In this document: in pieces, positions 1-9,327 of the stretch
Layout of the letters: the number at the start of each line of letters is the position of its first letter
Numbering within the stretch: position 1 is the first letter of the stretch
DNA from: Escherichia albertii NBRC 107761 = DSM 17582
Lineage (GTDB): Bacteria; Pseudomonadota; Gammaproteobacteria; Enterobacterales; Enterobacteriaceae
Assembly (NCBI RefSeq): GCF_000759775.1
Contig: NZ_BBMY01000024.1
Coordinates: forward strand, 1 to 43,552
Reading direction: 5' to 3'
DNA length: 43,552 nt
Notes under the pieces: generated by a model
What the model was told of the DNA's origin: nothing
The model's database searches: none
What the model saw: only the letters and a program-made list of their open reading frames with translations
Made by a program: the position numbers and the translations under genes

Positions 1-21
1 AGTTAACTATAACTAAACAGC

Positions 22-49
22 AAAATGCCGGATAAACTCCGGCATTTTT
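22..49. terminator. Bidirectional intrinsic terminator after ribB
   Basis: A perfect 8-bp stem (ATGCCGGA at 25-32, TCCGGCAT at 38-45) with a 5-nt loop is followed by a T-run on the plus strand and has an A-run before it, so it can also act on the minus strand. It lies just beyond the ribB stop codon and should end ribB transcription. Confidence 0.85.
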
Positions 50-61
50 GATTTTACGCTA

Positions 62-715
62 TCAGCTAGCTTTACGCTCATGCGCCTGACGATACGCCAC
101 CAAATCTTCGATGGTGACTAGCGCCATATTGTGTTTATTGGCGAACTTGATGCACTCTGGCGCGCGAGCCATAGTGCCATCATCATTAGTCAGTTCACAC
201 AGCACACCTGCAGGTTTAAACCCAGCCAGCGTCATCAGATCAATGGTGGCTTCCGTATGACCGCCACGTGTCAGTACGCCGCCCGCCTGCGCACGCAGTG
301 GGAAAACGTGACCCGGACGATTCAAATCTGATGGTTTTGCACCATCGGCAATCGCCGCGCGAACGGTCGTAATACGGTCAGCAGCAGAAACACCGGTCGT
401 CACACCTTCTGCCGCTTCAATGGTCACGGTGAAACCAGTGCCGTAGGCGCTGGTGTTATTTTCCACCATCATCGGCAGATCAAGTTGTTTACGACGATCT
501 TCGGTGATACACAGGCAAACAATACCGCTGCCGTGGCGGATGGTCAGCGCCATCTGCTCTACAGTCATCGTTTCTGCCGGGAAGATCATATCGCCTTCAT
601 TTTCACGGTCTTCATCATCAAGCACCATTACACCGCGTCCTTCACGCAGTGCAACCAGCGCGTTTTCAACGCGTTCGAAAGGCGTACCAAAAGAGGAAAG
701 TAGCGTCTGATTCAT
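62..715 (-). CDS. ribB: 3,4-dihydroxy-2-butanone 4-phosphate synthase
   Basis: RibB converts ribulose 5-phosphate to 3,4-dihydroxy-2-butanone 4-phosphate plus formate, the four-carbon precursor of riboflavin; it is a cytosolic, Mg-dependent enzyme. The 217-residue protein has the usual length of the monofunctional enterobacterial enzyme. It shows the acidic metal and substrate loop [10 protein letters not shown] near residues 33-42 and the RxGHTEA motif near residues 150-156, both diagnostic of the family. There is no fused GTP cyclohydrolase II domain. The gene stands alone on the minus strand, preceded by an FMN riboswitch leader and followed by a bidirectional terminator, so control by flavin mononucleotide is expected. 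Identification rests on near identity to the K-12 protein and on gene order. Confidence 0.98.
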   Translation of the reverse strand: MNQTLLSSFGTPFERVENALVALREGRGVMVLDDEDRENEGDMIFPAETMTVEQMALTIRHGSGIVCLCITEDRRKQLDLPMMVENNTSAYGTGFTVTIEAAEGVTTGVSAADRITTVRAAIADGAKPSDLNRPGHVFPLRAQAGGVLTRGGHTEATIDLMTLAGFKPAGVLCELTNDDGTMARAPECIKFANKHNMALVTIEDLVAYRQAHERKAS

Positions 716-819
716 GGTAAAAAAACCTCACTAAAATTATGGTTACCAGAATCAGGGCAGTCTTAGGAGTGGCGGCATGCAGCCAAAATAACGTGAGCGG
801 GTCCATGCCCGGCAGAATC

Positions 820-967
820 GTTACTCTCTCCCATCCGGACTTTAACCGTCGGCCCCGGAATTACACCGGATCTGCTGTCCTCTGAGTTCACACTCAAAGC
901 GCTCGCGGGCTTTCAACTGTGTTGATTTACCGCCGGTGGGGAATTTCGCCCCGCCCTGAGAATAAGC
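820..967 (-). promoter_or_regulatory. FMN riboswitch (RFN element) in the ribB leader; overlaps the SroG RNA region
   Basis: Read on the minus strand, the element opens with AGGGCGGGGCGAAATTCCCC, continues with CACCGGCGGTAAAT and closes with CCGGTGTAATTCCGGGGCCGAC and GTCCGGATGGGAGAGAGTAACG-type blocks; these are the conserved arms of the RFN element. It starts about 105 nt upstream of the ribB ATG. In E. coli this leader binds FMN and lowers ribB expression by affecting transcription and translation; the small RNA SroG is derived from the same leader. The ligand is assigned from established knowledge of this family. Confidence 0.95.
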
Positions 968-1088
968 GGATTCACTATAACGCTAATGATTAGCGGCGGC
1001 AACGCATAGGTTCACATAATTCTGGTTTATGCCTTAGCCTTATCGCACTACAATGGCATCCAACACCTATCAGTACAGGGAAACAACA

Positions 1089-1376
1089 ATGATTGACCCG
1101 AAAAAGATTGAACAAATTGCTCGCCAGATTCACGAATCAATGCCAAAAGGAATCAGGGAGTTCGGGGAAGATGTGGAGAAAAAAATCCGCCAGACCCTAC
1201 AAGCACAACTGACACGCCTCGATTTGGTAAGCCGCGAAGAGTTCGATGTGCAGACACAAGTCCTGTTGCGGACTCGTGAGAAACTGGCGTTACTGGAACA
1301 ACGCCTCAGTGAACTGGAAGCACGCAGCATCCCGGTAGCAGAAGAACAGACTCCACCGGTTGATAAGTCTGAATAA
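1089..1376 (+). CDS. ubiK: Ubiquinone biosynthesis accessory factor UbiK (YqiC)
   Basis: UbiK is a small membrane-associated coiled-coil protein (BMFP family) that works with UbiJ in the soluble Ubi complex for aerobic ubiquinone synthesis. The ATG at 1089 is chosen because it begins the family N-terminus [11 protein letters not shown] and follows an AGGG ribosome site; it gives 95 residues. An in-frame ATG at 1053 would add 12 residues without a clear ribosome site. Residues about 5-35 form an amphipathic helix and residues about 50-80 a heptad coiled coil ([20 protein letters not shown]). The C-terminal tail, rich in E, P and S, is the variable part between species. A separate plus-strand gene, transcribed away from the ribB leader. 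Confidence 0.93.
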   Translation: MIDPKKIEQIARQIHESMPKGIREFGEDVEKKIRQTLQAQLTRLDLVSREEFDVQTQVLLRTREKLALLEQRLSELEARSIPVAEEQTPPVDKSE

Positions 1377-1377
1377 A

Positions 1378-1402
1378 CAAAAACGGGCCAAATGGCCCGT
1401 AA
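1378..1402 (-). terminator. Intrinsic terminator between ubiK and glgS
   Basis: The palindrome ACGGGCC-AAAT-GGCCCGT spans 1383-1400. On the minus strand it is followed by a T5 run, making it the terminator of glgS. On the plus strand the downstream sequence is not T-rich, so any role for ubiK would be weaker. Confidence 0.8.
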
Positions 1403-1404
1403 TA

Positions 1405-1605
1405 TCAATGTTCTAATTCCAGTTCTCTGGTCTGCATCATCTGTTGGCAATACCAGGTATAGCGGGCGCAAAACCAGGTTCGATGTTCTTCATCCATGTT
1501 ACCGGTGATGGCCAGAATATCGACCGGACGGCCTTCTGCATGCATTCTGGCAAAACTACGTGCCAAAAAATCAAAATTATTTAATGAATTAAGACTATGG
1601 TCCAT
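1405..1605 (-). CDS. glgS: Surface composition regulator GlgS (ScoR)
   Basis: GlgS is a 66-residue, three-helix protein first linked to glycogen accumulation and later described as a regulator of motility and of biofilm-related surface structures in E. coli. The ATG at 1605 (MDHSLNSL) follows GGAGG with 8 nt spacing and gives the K-12 length; a GTG two codons upstream is also in frame but lies too near the ribosome site. The protein keeps the family core [19 protein letters not shown] and [14 protein letters not shown] few substitutions relative to K-12 (from memory) show that this is a different lineage. Convergent with ubiK. Confidence 0.95.
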   Translation of the reverse strand: MDHSLNSLNNFDFLARSFARMHAEGRPVDILAITGNMDEEHRTWFCARYTWYCQQMMQTRELELEH

Positions 1606-1871
1606 AAGCACATCCTCCGGTTATCACATACCTTGTAAGGTCATATGCTTTTTCTGATTTCAGTATTCCCCATTCAGTGTAGCGGCTTTAAACATAACTT
1701 GCGTAAATATATTGTCTCGGATCACATTTTTTATCGAAAAATAAAAAGAACATTAGAACTCTTTTCCTTTTAAAACTTAGTCAAGTTATGTTATTATTAA
1801 AAAGCAAAATACAAGCAAAGAAATTATAATATAACGAACGATGCGTCACTAAATGGACAACGGAGTGACAT

Positions 1872-2501
1872 ATGATTTTATTTTCCGATTACAACACCCC
1901 GTACCTCTTTGCTATTTCCTTTGTACTGTTAATTGGTCTGCTGGAAATTATTGCCATCATCTGTGGTCATATGCTCTCCGGCGCTATTGATGCACATCTT
2001 GATCATTATGATTCCATCACCACAGGTAATATTAGCCAGGCGCTTCATTATCTCCATATTGGAAGATTGCCAGCTCTCGTCGTCCTCTGTCTGTTGGCCA
2101 GTTTTTTCGGTCTCATTGGCATTCTCCTGCAACATGTCTGCATCATGGTTTGTCAAACTCCGCTCACGAACCTGTTCGTTGTTCCTGTGAGCTTGCTGCT
2201 TGCCACTATTGCCGTTCATTATATTGGTAAGGTGATCGCGCCATGGCTTCCTCGCGATCATAGCTCTGCCATCACAGAAGAAGAATATATTGGCAGCATG
2301 GCGTTAATTACCGGTCATCAGGCAACATCTGGAACGCCCTGTGAAGGAAAACTCACCGATCAATTCGGTCAAATTCACTATTTATTGCTGGAGCCCGAAG
2401 AAGGGAAAACTTTTAATAAAGGTGACAGGGTTTTAATTATTTGCCGACTTTCTGCAACACGGTATTTGGCTGAAAACAATCCCTGGCCAAATATATTGTA
2501 A
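1872..2501 (+). CDS. yqiJ: Inner-membrane protein YqiJ (NfeD/OB-fold type partner of flotillin)
   Basis: A 209-residue membrane protein. Hydrophobic segments are visible at about residues 9-35 ([20 protein letters not shown]), 66-90 and 100-120. The C-terminal 75 residues form a soluble beta-rich domain ([19 protein letters not shown]...[10 protein letters not shown]) typical of the OB-fold proteins that accompany flotillins. It lies 26 bp upstream of yqiK and is probably co-transcribed. Literature links the pair to membrane microdomains; no enzymatic role is known. The leader (1606-1871) is very AT-rich; I could not assign a promoter in it with confidence. The start follows CGGAGTGACAT, an adequate ribosome site. 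Confidence 0.92.
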   Translation: MILFSDYNTPYLFAISFVLLIGLLEIIAIICGHMLSGAIDAHLDHYDSITTGNISQALHYLHIGRLPALVVLCLLASFFGLIGILLQHVCIMVCQTPLTNLFVVPVSLLLATIAVHYIGKVIAPWLPRDHSSAITEEEYIGSMALITGHQATSGTPCEGKLTDQFGQIHYLLLEPEEGKTFNKGDRVLIICRLSATRYLAENNPWPNIL

Positions 2502-2527
2502 ATATTTAATCAAAAGGAAATTTAATA

Positions 2528-4189
2528 ATGGATGATATTGTTAATTTAGTGCCGTCATGGATGTTTATGGCGATTGTTACCGTATGCGTTCTGTTTATTA
2601 TCGGTATTATTTTCGCGCGGCTTTATCGTCGGGCATCCGCCGTACAGGCATTTGTGCGTACCGGGTTAGGTGGACAAAAAGTGGTTATGAGCGGCGGCGC
2701 AATTGTTATGCCGATTTTCCATGAAATCATTCCTATCAATATGAACACCCTGAAACTGGAAGTCAGTCGCTCGACAATCGATAGTCTGATTACCAAAGAT
2801 CGTATGCGTGTCGATGTGGTAGTCGCTTTCTTTGTGCGAGTTAAACCGTCGGTAGAAGGTATAGCCACAGCCGCCCAGACACTGGGGCAACGAACGCTAT
2901 CACCGGAAGATTTACGTATGCTGGTCGAAGATAAATTCGTTGATGCCCTGCGCGCCACCGCGGCGCAAATGACTATGCATGAGTTACAGGATACCCGCGA
3001 AAACTTTGTTCAGGGCGTGCAAAATACGGTTGCAGAAGACCTGTCGAAAAACGGTCTTGAGCTCGAGAGCGTGTCACTCACCAACTTCAACCAAACCTCG
3101 AAAGAACATTTCAATCCGAATAACGCTTTCGATGCCGAAGGTCTGACAAAATTAACCCAGGAAACGGAACGTCGTCGTCGCGAACGTAACGAAGTTGAAC
3201 AGGATGTAGAAGTTGCAGTGCGTGAGAAAAACCGTGATGCGCTGTCGCGGAAGCTAGAAATTGAGCAACAAGAAGCGTTTATGACGCTTGAGCAGGAACA
3301 ACAAGTTAAAACCCGCACCGCCGAGCAGAATGCGAAAATTGCCGCTTTTGAAGCTGAACGTCGTCGTGAAGCGGAGCAAACACGAATTCTGGCTGAACGT
3401 CAAATTCAGGAAACCGAAATCGACCGTGAACAGGCCGTCCGCTCCAGAAAAGTTGAGGCAGAACGCGAGGTTCGCATTAAAGAAATTGAACAGCAGCAGG
3501 CTACCGAAATCGCTAACCAGACGAAATCGATCGCCATTGCCGCAAAATCAGAACAACAGTCGCAGGCGGAAGCGCGTGCTAACCTTGCTCTTGCGGAAGC
3601 CGTAAGCGCACAACAAAACGTGGAAACCACTCGTCAGACAGCCGAAGCCGATCGTGCCAAGCAGGTTGCGCTGATTGCTGCGGCGCAAGATGCCGAAACC
3701 AAAGCCGTTGAACTGACAGTACGGGCGAAAGCAGAAAAAGAAGCCGCAGAGATGCAGGCGGCGGCTATTGTTGAGCTAGCCGAAGCAACGCGTAAAAAAG
3801 GTCTGGCAGAAGCGGAAGCACAGCGTGCGTTGAACGACGCTATTAACGTGCTTTCTGACGAACAAACCAGCCTAAAATTCAAACTGGCATTGTTGCAGGC
3901 GCTGCCTGCGGTAATTGAGAAATCCGTAGAACCGATGAAGTCTATTGACGGCATCAAGATTATTCAGGTCGATGGTCTGAATCGTGGTGGCGCTGCGGGT
4001 GATGCAGGCACAGGTAGCGTTAATGGAGGAAACCTTGCAGAACAGGCATTATCTGCCGCCCTTTCTTACCGCACACAAGCACCGCTGATTGACTCCTTGC
4101 TCAATGAAATCGGTGTTTCTGGCGGCTCGCTGGCGGCATTAACTTCCCCCTTAACCACAACAACTCACATCGCAGAAATCGCAGAATAA
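2528..4189 (+). CDS. yqiK: Flotillin-family (SPFH/band 7) membrane protein YqiK
   Basis: A 553-residue flotillin-like scaffold of the inner membrane. One transmembrane helix lies at about residues 10-30 (WMFMAIVTVCVLFIIGIIFA). It is followed by an SPFH domain at about 40-200 and a long charged coiled coil at about 200-460, full of EAE and RREAEQ-type heptads. The C-terminal tail from about residue 490 is Gly/Ala/Ser-rich and may mediate oligomerisation. The protein forms functional membrane microdomains with YqiJ, encoded immediately upstream. The start has AAGGAAATTTAATA in front. A hairpin with AAAATCC/GGATTTTTT arms at about 4203-4239 follows and probably terminates the transcript. Confidence 0.94.
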   Translation: MDDIVNLVPSWMFMAIVTVCVLFIIGIIFARLYRRASAVQAFVRTGLGGQKVVMSGGAIVMPIFHEIIPINMNTLKLEVSRSTIDSLITKDRMRVDVVVAFFVRVKPSVEGIATAAQTLGQRTLSPEDLRMLVEDKFVDALRATAAQMTMHELQDTRENFVQGVQNTVAEDLSKNGLELESVSLTNFNQTSKEHFNPNNAFDAEGLTKLTQETERRRRERNEVEQDVEVAVREKNRDALSRKLEIEQQEAFMTLEQEQQVKTRTAEQNAKIAAFEAERRREAEQTRILAERQIQETEIDREQAVRSRKVEAEREVRIKEIEQQQATEIANQTKSIAIAAKSEQQSQAEARANLALAEAVSAQQNVETTRQTAEADRAKQVALIAAAQDAETKAVELTVRAKAEKEAAEMQAAAIVELAEATRKKGLAEAEAQRALNDAINVLSDEQTSLKFKLALLQALPAVIEKSVEPMKSIDGIKIIQVDGLNRGGAAGDAGTGSVNGGNLAEQALSAALSYRTQAPLIDSLLNEIGVSGGSLAALTSPLTTTTHIAEIAE

Positions 4190-4202
4190 ATCTTCAGCTA
4201 TA

Positions 4203-4239
4203 AAAATCCTCTGCCTCAAAAAGCCGGGGATTTTTTATA
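4203..4239 (+). terminator. Probable terminator after yqiK
   Basis: AAAATCC pairs with GGATTTT across an 18-nt internal stretch, followed by further T residues (GGATTTTTTAT). A similar sequence recurs 376 bp downstream as part of the sib repeat, so it may also belong to that repeat unit. Confidence 0.5.
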
Positions 4240-4387
4240 TCTGCGTTCCGCTAAAAAGAGCAAATGATCAGGTTGTTGCAGCGTTTTTCGAGCCGACTCG
4301 GGGAAGAGAAAACGGCATCCGAGAAAACGTTGCGCAGGGTCTGGCACTCATCAACAATCGGGAGGCAGCAAGGGGCTGAAACGGGAA

Positions 4388-4527
4388 CGCCCCTCCCGAG
4401 GAAGGGGCCTTACAGAAGGAAAGGGTTATGATGAAGCTCGTCATCATACTGATTGTGTTGTTACTCGTAAGTTTCGCAGCTTATTAACAGCCAATCAGAG
4501 GGGGGAGAAATCCTCCCTCACCCTTGT
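4388..4527 (-). ncRNA. sibD: SibD antisense RNA (antitoxin of IbsD)
   Basis: The RNA is transcribed on the minus strand right across the ibsD frame. A good sigma70 promoter is visible: TTGACG at 4562-4557, 17-nt spacer, TAGAGT at 4539-4534, which places the start near 4527. The end is estimated from the GC-rich hairpin around 4391-4410 and from the known length of about 140 nt. Sib RNAs base-pair with the ibs mRNA and repress translation of the toxic peptide. Ends are approximate. Confidence 0.75.
4428..4487 (+). CDS. ibsD: Type I toxin peptide IbsD (19 aa)
   Basis: The frame reads MMKLVIILIVLLLVSFAAY and stops with TAA at 4485-4487. It is a very hydrophobic 19-residue peptide that inserts in the inner membrane and depolarises it when overproduced. 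A purine-rich AAGGAAAGGGTT lies before the double ATG. Expression should be blocked by the antisense SibD RNA, which covers the whole frame. Identified by near identity to the known Ibs peptides and by position between yqiK and hldE. Confidence 0.88.
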   Translation: MMKLVIILIVLLLVSFAAY

Positions 4528-4533
4528 TCCTTT

Positions 4534-4562
4534 ACTCTAGGTTGAAAAAACAACAGCGTCAA
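4534..4562 (-). promoter_or_regulatory. SibD promoter
   Basis: On the minus strand TTGACG, 17 nt, TAGAGT. The same arrangement is found in the second copy at 4939-4911, which supports a functional promoter. Confidence 0.7.
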
Positions 4563-4764
4563 GAAGGTTTCGCTAACACATATCCCTGGCCCAAAAAGCC
4601 GGGGATTTTTTATATCTGCGTTCCGCTAAAAAGTACAAATGATCAGGCTATTACAGCGTTTTGCGAGTCGACTCGGGGAAGAGAAAACGGCATCAGAGAA
4701 AGCGTTGCGCAGGGTCTGGCGCTCATCAACAATCGGGGAGTCAGCAAGGGGCTGAAACGGGAAA

Positions 4765-4904
4765 GCCCCTCCCGAGGAAGGGGCCTTGTATAAGGAAAGG
4801 GTTATGATGAAGTTCGTCATCATACTGATTGTGCTGTTACTGTTAAGTTTCCCGACTTACTAACAACCAATTCAGAGGGGGGAGAAATCCTCCCTTACCC
4901 TTGT
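4765..4904 (-). ncRNA. sibE: SibE antisense RNA (antitoxin of IbsE)
   Basis: Second copy of the antisense RNA, covering the ibsE frame on the opposite strand. Its promoter is TTGACG at 4939-4934, 17-nt spacer, TAAAGT at 4916-4911, giving a start near 4904. The end is estimated from the hairpin (CCCCTCCCGAGGAAGGGGCC) near 4766-4786 and the usual length. It is expected to protect against IbsE; its target-recognition loops differ slightly from SibD at the positions where the two repeats differ. Confidence 0.73.
4804..4863 (+). CDS. ibsE: Type I toxin peptide IbsE (19 aa)
   Basis: The frame reads MMKFVIILIVLLLLSFPTY followed by TAA at 4861-4863. It is the paralogue of IbsD one repeat unit upstream, differing at L4F, V14L, A17P and A18T. 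A hydrophobic membrane-toxic peptide whose mRNA is paired by SibE. The start is preceded by AAGGAAAGGGTT. Confidence 0.88.
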   Translation: MMKFVIILIVLLLLSFPTY

Positions 4905-4983
4905 TCCTTTACTTTAGGTTGAAAAAACAACAGCGTCAATAGGTCTATCCGGCACAACGTGAGAACTGAGAACCGCTTTCCGG

Positions 4984-6417
4984 TTAGCCTTTTTTATCCT
5001 GTTGGATCTTCTTAATAATGTTAGTGGTCGAGCAACCGTCTTCGAAGTTGAGCACCAGCACTTCACCGCCATTGGCCCAGACTTCTTTACTCCCGGCAAT
5101 CTCTTCCGGTTTATAGTCGCCGCCTTTCACCAGCAGATCGGGCAAGATCCCGGCAATCAGGCGCTGCGGCGTGTCCTCTTCAAACGACACCACCCAGTCG
5201 ACCGATTCCAGCGCCCCCAATACAATCATACGCTGTTCGAGCGGGTTAACCGGGCGGGAATCCCCTTTCAGCCGTTTCGTTGAAGCATCGCTGTTCACTG
5301 CAACAATTAAGCGGTCCCCCAGTTTACGGGCGTTTGCCAGATAGGAGACGTGCCCGGCGTGGAGAATATCGAAGACGCCGTTGGTCATCACCACTTTTTC
5401 ACCGCGTTTACGTGCCGCCGCTACAGCCAGTTTCAGTTCCTCTTCAGTCATCACGCCAAAGCCGGTGTCCGCACGTCCGCGCACTGCATTTTCCAGTTCA
5501 ACAGGTGAAACCGTAGACGTTCCCAGTTTACCGACAACAACACCAGCCGCCGCATTAGCAAAGAAGCAGGCTTTTTCCAGTGAATTGCCCGCCGCCAGCG
5601 TTGCCGCCAGTACGCCAATTACCGTATCGCCCGCACCGGTAACGTCATACACTTCCTGCGCTTGGGTTGGCATATGCAGCGGAGCTTTACCCGGTTGCAG
5701 CAACGTCATTCCCTGTTCAGAACGCGTTACCAACAGCGCAGAGAGTTCGTAGTCGGCAATCAATTTCATGCCGCGTTCAACGATCTCTTCTTCGCTCTTA
5801 CACTTACCGACAACAGCTTCAAATTCCGAAAGATTCGGCGTTAACAGCGTAGCGCCGCGGTAGCGCTCAAAATCGGTACCTTTTGGATCAATCAGTACCG
5901 GAACACCCGCTTTACGCGCCAGTTGAATCATCTGCTGCACGCTTGCCAGCGCGCCTTTGGCGTAGTCAGACAGAACCAGCGCGCCAATCGAACCCAGAGC
6001 CTGATTAATCCGCTCATGCAACGGCTGCGGATCAACACCTTCGAAACCTTCTTCGAAATCCAGACGAATCAGCTGCTGATTGCGGGAAAGTACCCGCAGT
6101 TTGGTGATGGTCGGATGCGTCGGCACAGAAACGAAGTCGCATTTTACGTTTACGTCGGCCAGAGATTTACTCAGCGTGCGCGCCGCATCGTCAATCCCTG
6201 TCAGCCCAACCAGGCGTGCGTTTGCGCCGAGAGAAGCGATGTTCATCGCCACGTTTGCCGCGCCGCCCGGACGTTCTTCGATGGTGTTCACTTTAACCAC
6301 GGGCACCGGCGCTTCCGGCGAGATACGGCTGGTGGGACCGTACCAGTAACGATCCAGCATCACATCACCAACCACCATCACTCCTGCACGTTCAAACTCT
6401 GGCAGCGTTACTTTCAT
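4984..6417 (-). CDS. hldE: Bifunctional D-glycero-beta-D-manno-heptose-7-phosphate kinase / heptose-1-phosphate adenylyltransferase
   Basis: HldE makes ADP-heptose for the LPS inner core and is cytosolic. The 477-residue protein is full length. The N-terminal ribokinase-like domain (about 1-318) has the anion-hole and catalytic-base motif DVTGAGDTV near residues 260-268. The C-terminal nucleotidyltransferase domain (about 344-477) has the HxGH-type motif FDILHAGH and ends with the family sequence [10 protein letters not shown]. The gene begins the minus-strand group after glnE, with a 47-bp gap between the glnE stop and the hldE ATG. ADP-heptose is also an innate immune ligand (ALPK1 pathway), which is general knowledge of the product. 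Confidence 0.98.
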   Translation of the reverse strand: MKVTLPEFERAGVMVVGDVMLDRYWYGPTSRISPEAPVPVVKVNTIEERPGGAANVAMNIASLGANARLVGLTGIDDAARTLSKSLADVNVKCDFVSVPTHPTITKLRVLSRNQQLIRLDFEEGFEGVDPQPLHERINQALGSIGALVLSDYAKGALASVQQMIQLARKAGVPVLIDPKGTDFERYRGATLLTPNLSEFEAVVGKCKSEEEIVERGMKLIADYELSALLVTRSEQGMTLLQPGKAPLHMPTQAQEVYDVTGAGDTVIGVLAATLAAGNSLEKACFFANAAAGVVVGKLGTSTVSPVELENAVRGRADTGFGVMTEEELKLAVAAARKRGEKVVMTNGVFDILHAGHVSYLANARKLGDRLIVAVNSDASTKRLKGDSRPVNPLEQRMIVLGALESVDWVVSFEEDTPQRLIAGILPDLLVKGGDYKPEEIAGSKEVWANGGEVLVLNFEDGCSTTNIIKKIQQDKKG

Positions 6418-6464
6418 TCCTGTCTCCTGAGAGATTCAAAATTTGCGCGCGATAATACCATATT

Positions 6465-9305
6465 TCATTCTTCCACCAGCCACTTCTGCCAGCTTGCCCG
6501 CACCAGTTCACGCTCTGCGGTAAAGCAATCCTCCGGCACATGGCCCGGCAACTCTTGCAATGCCAGATGATGAAGTTCATCGCGAAGCGTCGTGTAAGCA
6601 CGAGTCAGCGCCACCGCTTCCTGCTCTTCCATAATGTCGTTTTGTGCCAGCAGTTCCAGAATGCGCACATTGTCTGACCAGCGCGTTAACTTCGGTTTTT
6701 CATGAGCGTAGCGCAACACCAGATATTGAGTAATAAATTCGATATCGGTAATTCCGCCTTCATCAGCTTTGATATCAAAGCGATCGCGATGTTTATTACC
6801 AAGGTGAGCGCGCATTTTCTCGCGCATCTCCCGCACTTCTGTTTGCAAGGTTTTACCTTCGCGCGGCAGCGTCATAATCTCCCTACGCACCGCGTCAAAG
6901 TGCGCAGTGAGCTGTGGATCGCCATATACCACACGCGCACGTACCAGTGCCTGATGTTCCCACGTCCAGGCCTCGTTTTTCTGATAATCGGCAAACGCTT
7001 CTGCAGAAGTCACCAACATTCCTGCCGCCCCGGATGGGCGCAGTCGTGCATCCACTTCGTACAAAATGCCGGAAGAGGTGCGCGTGCTGAACAGGTGCAT
7101 AATGCGTTGCGCCAGACGCAGATAAAACTGTCGCCCGTCGATTTCCCGTTCACCATCAGTTATCGCATCCATTGGGCAATCATGGAGGAAGATAAGATCA
7201 AGATCAGAGCTGTAGCCTAACTCCCAGCCGCCCAGCTTGCCGTAGCCGACCACCGCAAAACCACGGCCTTCGCGTTCGTTCAGGTGATTTGGCTTACCGT
7301 AGCGGGCAACCATTTGAACCCACGCCTGCTGAACGACGGCATCTATCATCGCTTCCGCCAGCCAGGTTAAGTGATCGCTCACTTTCATTACCGGCAGCGT
7401 ACCGGCAATATCCGCCGCCGCGATGCGTAACAGTTGCGCCTGTTTGAACTGACGCAACGCCTCAAGCTGTTGTTCTTCGTCATCTTCCGGCACACGCAGC
7501 AAATACTGACGCAGTTCGTCACGGTAGGCGTCCGTTGCGGTCGGCTGGTAGAGCGTGTTGGGATCGAGCAGTTCGTCCAGCAATAATGGATAACGAGCCA
7601 GTTGGCTGGCGATCATTGGCGATGCAGCACACAGAGAAATCAAATGCTTAAGTGCCGCCGGGAATTCACTGAGTAATTCTAAATAGGTGGTGCGGGTAAC
7701 AATCCCCACCAGCAAGGCGGTAATGCGCGACAGCGTGACAGCAGCGTCTTCACGCGCGCAGACATCACTTAGCAAATGCGGCATCAGATGGTCGAGCACC
7801 TGACGTCCACGCGGCCCGATAGTGCGCTTATCCAGCTCTTTGCGGAAATCGGCTATCAGCATCAGCACTTGTTTACGATCATCCTCGCAGAGATGCGCCA
7901 ACACAGGCGTAGTGTCATCTTCCTGCAATACATCCTGCCACAACTCACGCCACTGTTCCGACAGTGACTCTTCCTGAGTTTCGCTTTCATCGTCGCCAAT
8001 GAGTTCGTTAAACACCCGGCGCACATTGGTCATATGTCCGGTCAGCGCCCCGGTCAATTGCGGCCAGTCAGCAAAGTCCATCGCCCACGCCAGCCGCGCA
8101 CGGTTAAGTTCATCAGCAGGAAGCGTCTGGGTTTGTTCGTCATTAATGCTTTGCAGCAGGTTTTCCAGGCGCCGCAGGAACAGATACGCTGCCCGCAATT
8201 GTTCGGCATCGTTTTCAGAAAGCAGATTCAGTGCGGCAATAGCGCTGAGCGTGGGCAGTAAAGAGCGCGATTGCAGCGACGGTTCACGCCCGCCGCGAAT
8301 AAGCTGGAACACCTGGACGATAAATTCAATTTCGCGAATACCGCCCGCACCAAGTTTAATGTTGTCGGTCAAACCACGACGGCGCACTTCACGGGCAATC
8401 ATCCCTTTCATGTTGCGCAGCGACTGGATCACGCTGAAATCAATGTAACGGCGGAAGACAAACGGGCGTAGCATCGAACGCAATTCGTTAGCATAGACGC
8501 CATCGCTATCGCCCATAATCCGCGCCTTGACCATGGCGTAACGCTCCCAGTCGCGCCCCTGCTCCTGGTAATAATCTTCCAGCGCGGCAAAACTCAGTAC
8601 CAGCGGACCACTTTCGCCAAAAGGACGCAGCCGCATATCCACGCGATAGACAAAACCATCTTGTGTGGGCTGATCCAGCACTTTAATCAGCCGCTGGCCC
8701 ATACGGGTAAAGAACTGAGCGTTATCCAGTTCGCGGCGTCCGCCCTGCGTGCAACCATGCTCAGGCCAGGCAAAAATCAAATCGATATCTGAAGAGAAAT
8801 TCAGTTCGCCGCCGCCCAGCTTACCCATGCCTAAAATCAGCAGCGGTTGCGCTTCGCCCTGCGCATTGCACGGCGTTCCCCACTCACGACAGCAGGCGTC
8901 ATACAGCCAGTCGCGCGCGGCGACAATCAGTGTCTCCGCCAGATGACTCAACTGCTGCAAAATACTCTCTTCAGCAACCAGCGTCAGCGTTTGCGCCCAG
9001 GCGATGCGCACCATAATGCGCCGCCGGAACAGCCGCAGTTCACGCATTAACCCAGCCTCGTCACTCACATGACTGAGCGCCTCCTGCAACCATGCAGCGT
9101 AATGCTGCCATTCGTCGGCCTGCGGTGGTTCGCTTTCCAGTTCCTTCAGCCACTCTGGATGCGCAATCACGCTGTCCTGCACAAAATCACTGAAAGTAAG
9201 TACTGACTTCGCCTGTATGCTAAGTGATTCCTCGGCTAAAGGCGCTGGCAGCCGCTCAACAACGGTCTGCCAGTACTGCTGTAACGATGAAGAGAGCGGC
9301 TTCAT
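6465..9305 (-). CDS. glnE: Bifunctional glutamine synthetase adenylyltransferase / adenylyl-removing enzyme
   Basis: GlnE (ATase) adenylylates and deadenylylates glutamine synthetase in response to PII (GlnB) and glutamine. The ATG at 9305 ([12 protein letters not shown]) gives 946 residues, the E. coli length, and is preceded by AAGGATAAAATTGCTT. An in-frame upstream start would add 31 residues that run into the preceding gene and have no family support. Two nucleotidyltransferase domains are visible, each with the GxG...DxD pattern: [20 protein letters not shown] in the N-terminal adenylyl-removase half and [20 protein letters not shown] in the C-terminal transferase half. Each is followed by a helical regulatory domain. 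It lies 22 bp after ygiF and is likely co-transcribed with it. Confidence 0.97.
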   Translation of the reverse strand: MKPLSSSLQQYWQTVVERLPAPLAEESLSIQAKSVLTFSDFVQDSVIAHPEWLKELESEPPQADEWQHYAAWLQEALSHVSDEAGLMRELRLFRRRIMVRIAWAQTLTLVAEESILQQLSHLAETLIVAARDWLYDACCREWGTPCNAQGEAQPLLILGMGKLGGGELNFSSDIDLIFAWPEHGCTQGGRRELDNAQFFTRMGQRLIKVLDQPTQDGFVYRVDMRLRPFGESGPLVLSFAALEDYYQEQGRDWERYAMVKARIMGDSDGVYANELRSMLRPFVFRRYIDFSVIQSLRNMKGMIAREVRRRGLTDNIKLGAGGIREIEFIVQVFQLIRGGREPSLQSRSLLPTLSAIAALNLLSENDAEQLRAAYLFLRRLENLLQSINDEQTQTLPADELNRARLAWAMDFADWPQLTGALTGHMTNVRRVFNELIGDDESETQEESLSEQWRELWQDVLQEDDTTPVLAHLCEDDRKQVLMLIADFRKELDKRTIGPRGRQVLDHLMPHLLSDVCAREDAAVTLSRITALLVGIVTRTTYLELLSEFPAALKHLISLCAASPMIASQLARYPLLLDELLDPNTLYQPTATDAYRDELRQYLLRVPEDDEEQQLEALRQFKQAQLLRIAAADIAGTLPVMKVSDHLTWLAEAMIDAVVQQAWVQMVARYGKPNHLNEREGRGFAVVGYGKLGGWELGYSSDLDLIFLHDCPMDAITDGEREIDGRQFYLRLAQRIMHLFSTRTSSGILYEVDARLRPSGAAGMLVTSAEAFADYQKNEAWTWEHQALVRARVVYGDPQLTAHFDAVRREIMTLPREGKTLQTEVREMREKMRAHLGNKHRDRFDIKADEGGITDIEFITQYLVLRYAHEKPKLTRWSDNVRILELLAQNDIMEEQEAVALTRAYTTLRDELHHLALQELPGHVPEDCFTAERELVRASWQKWLVEE

Positions 9306-9327
9306 AAGCAATTTTATCCTTGCCAGA

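Larger units (their letters stand above)
4218..4940. repeat. Two tandem Sib/Ibs (former QUAD) repeats, period about 376 bp
   Basis: The block beginning AAAAAGCCGGGGATTTTTTA at 4218 is repeated at 4594. All internal landmarks (GCGTTCCGCTAAAAAG, the CCCCTCCCGAGGAAGGGGCC hairpin, the ibs reading frame, the downstream minus-strand promoter) recur at the same offset. Each copy encodes one Ibs toxic peptide on the plus strand and one antisense Sib RNA on the minus strand. This matches the K-12 sibD/sibE position between yqiK and hldE. Confidence 0.9.
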
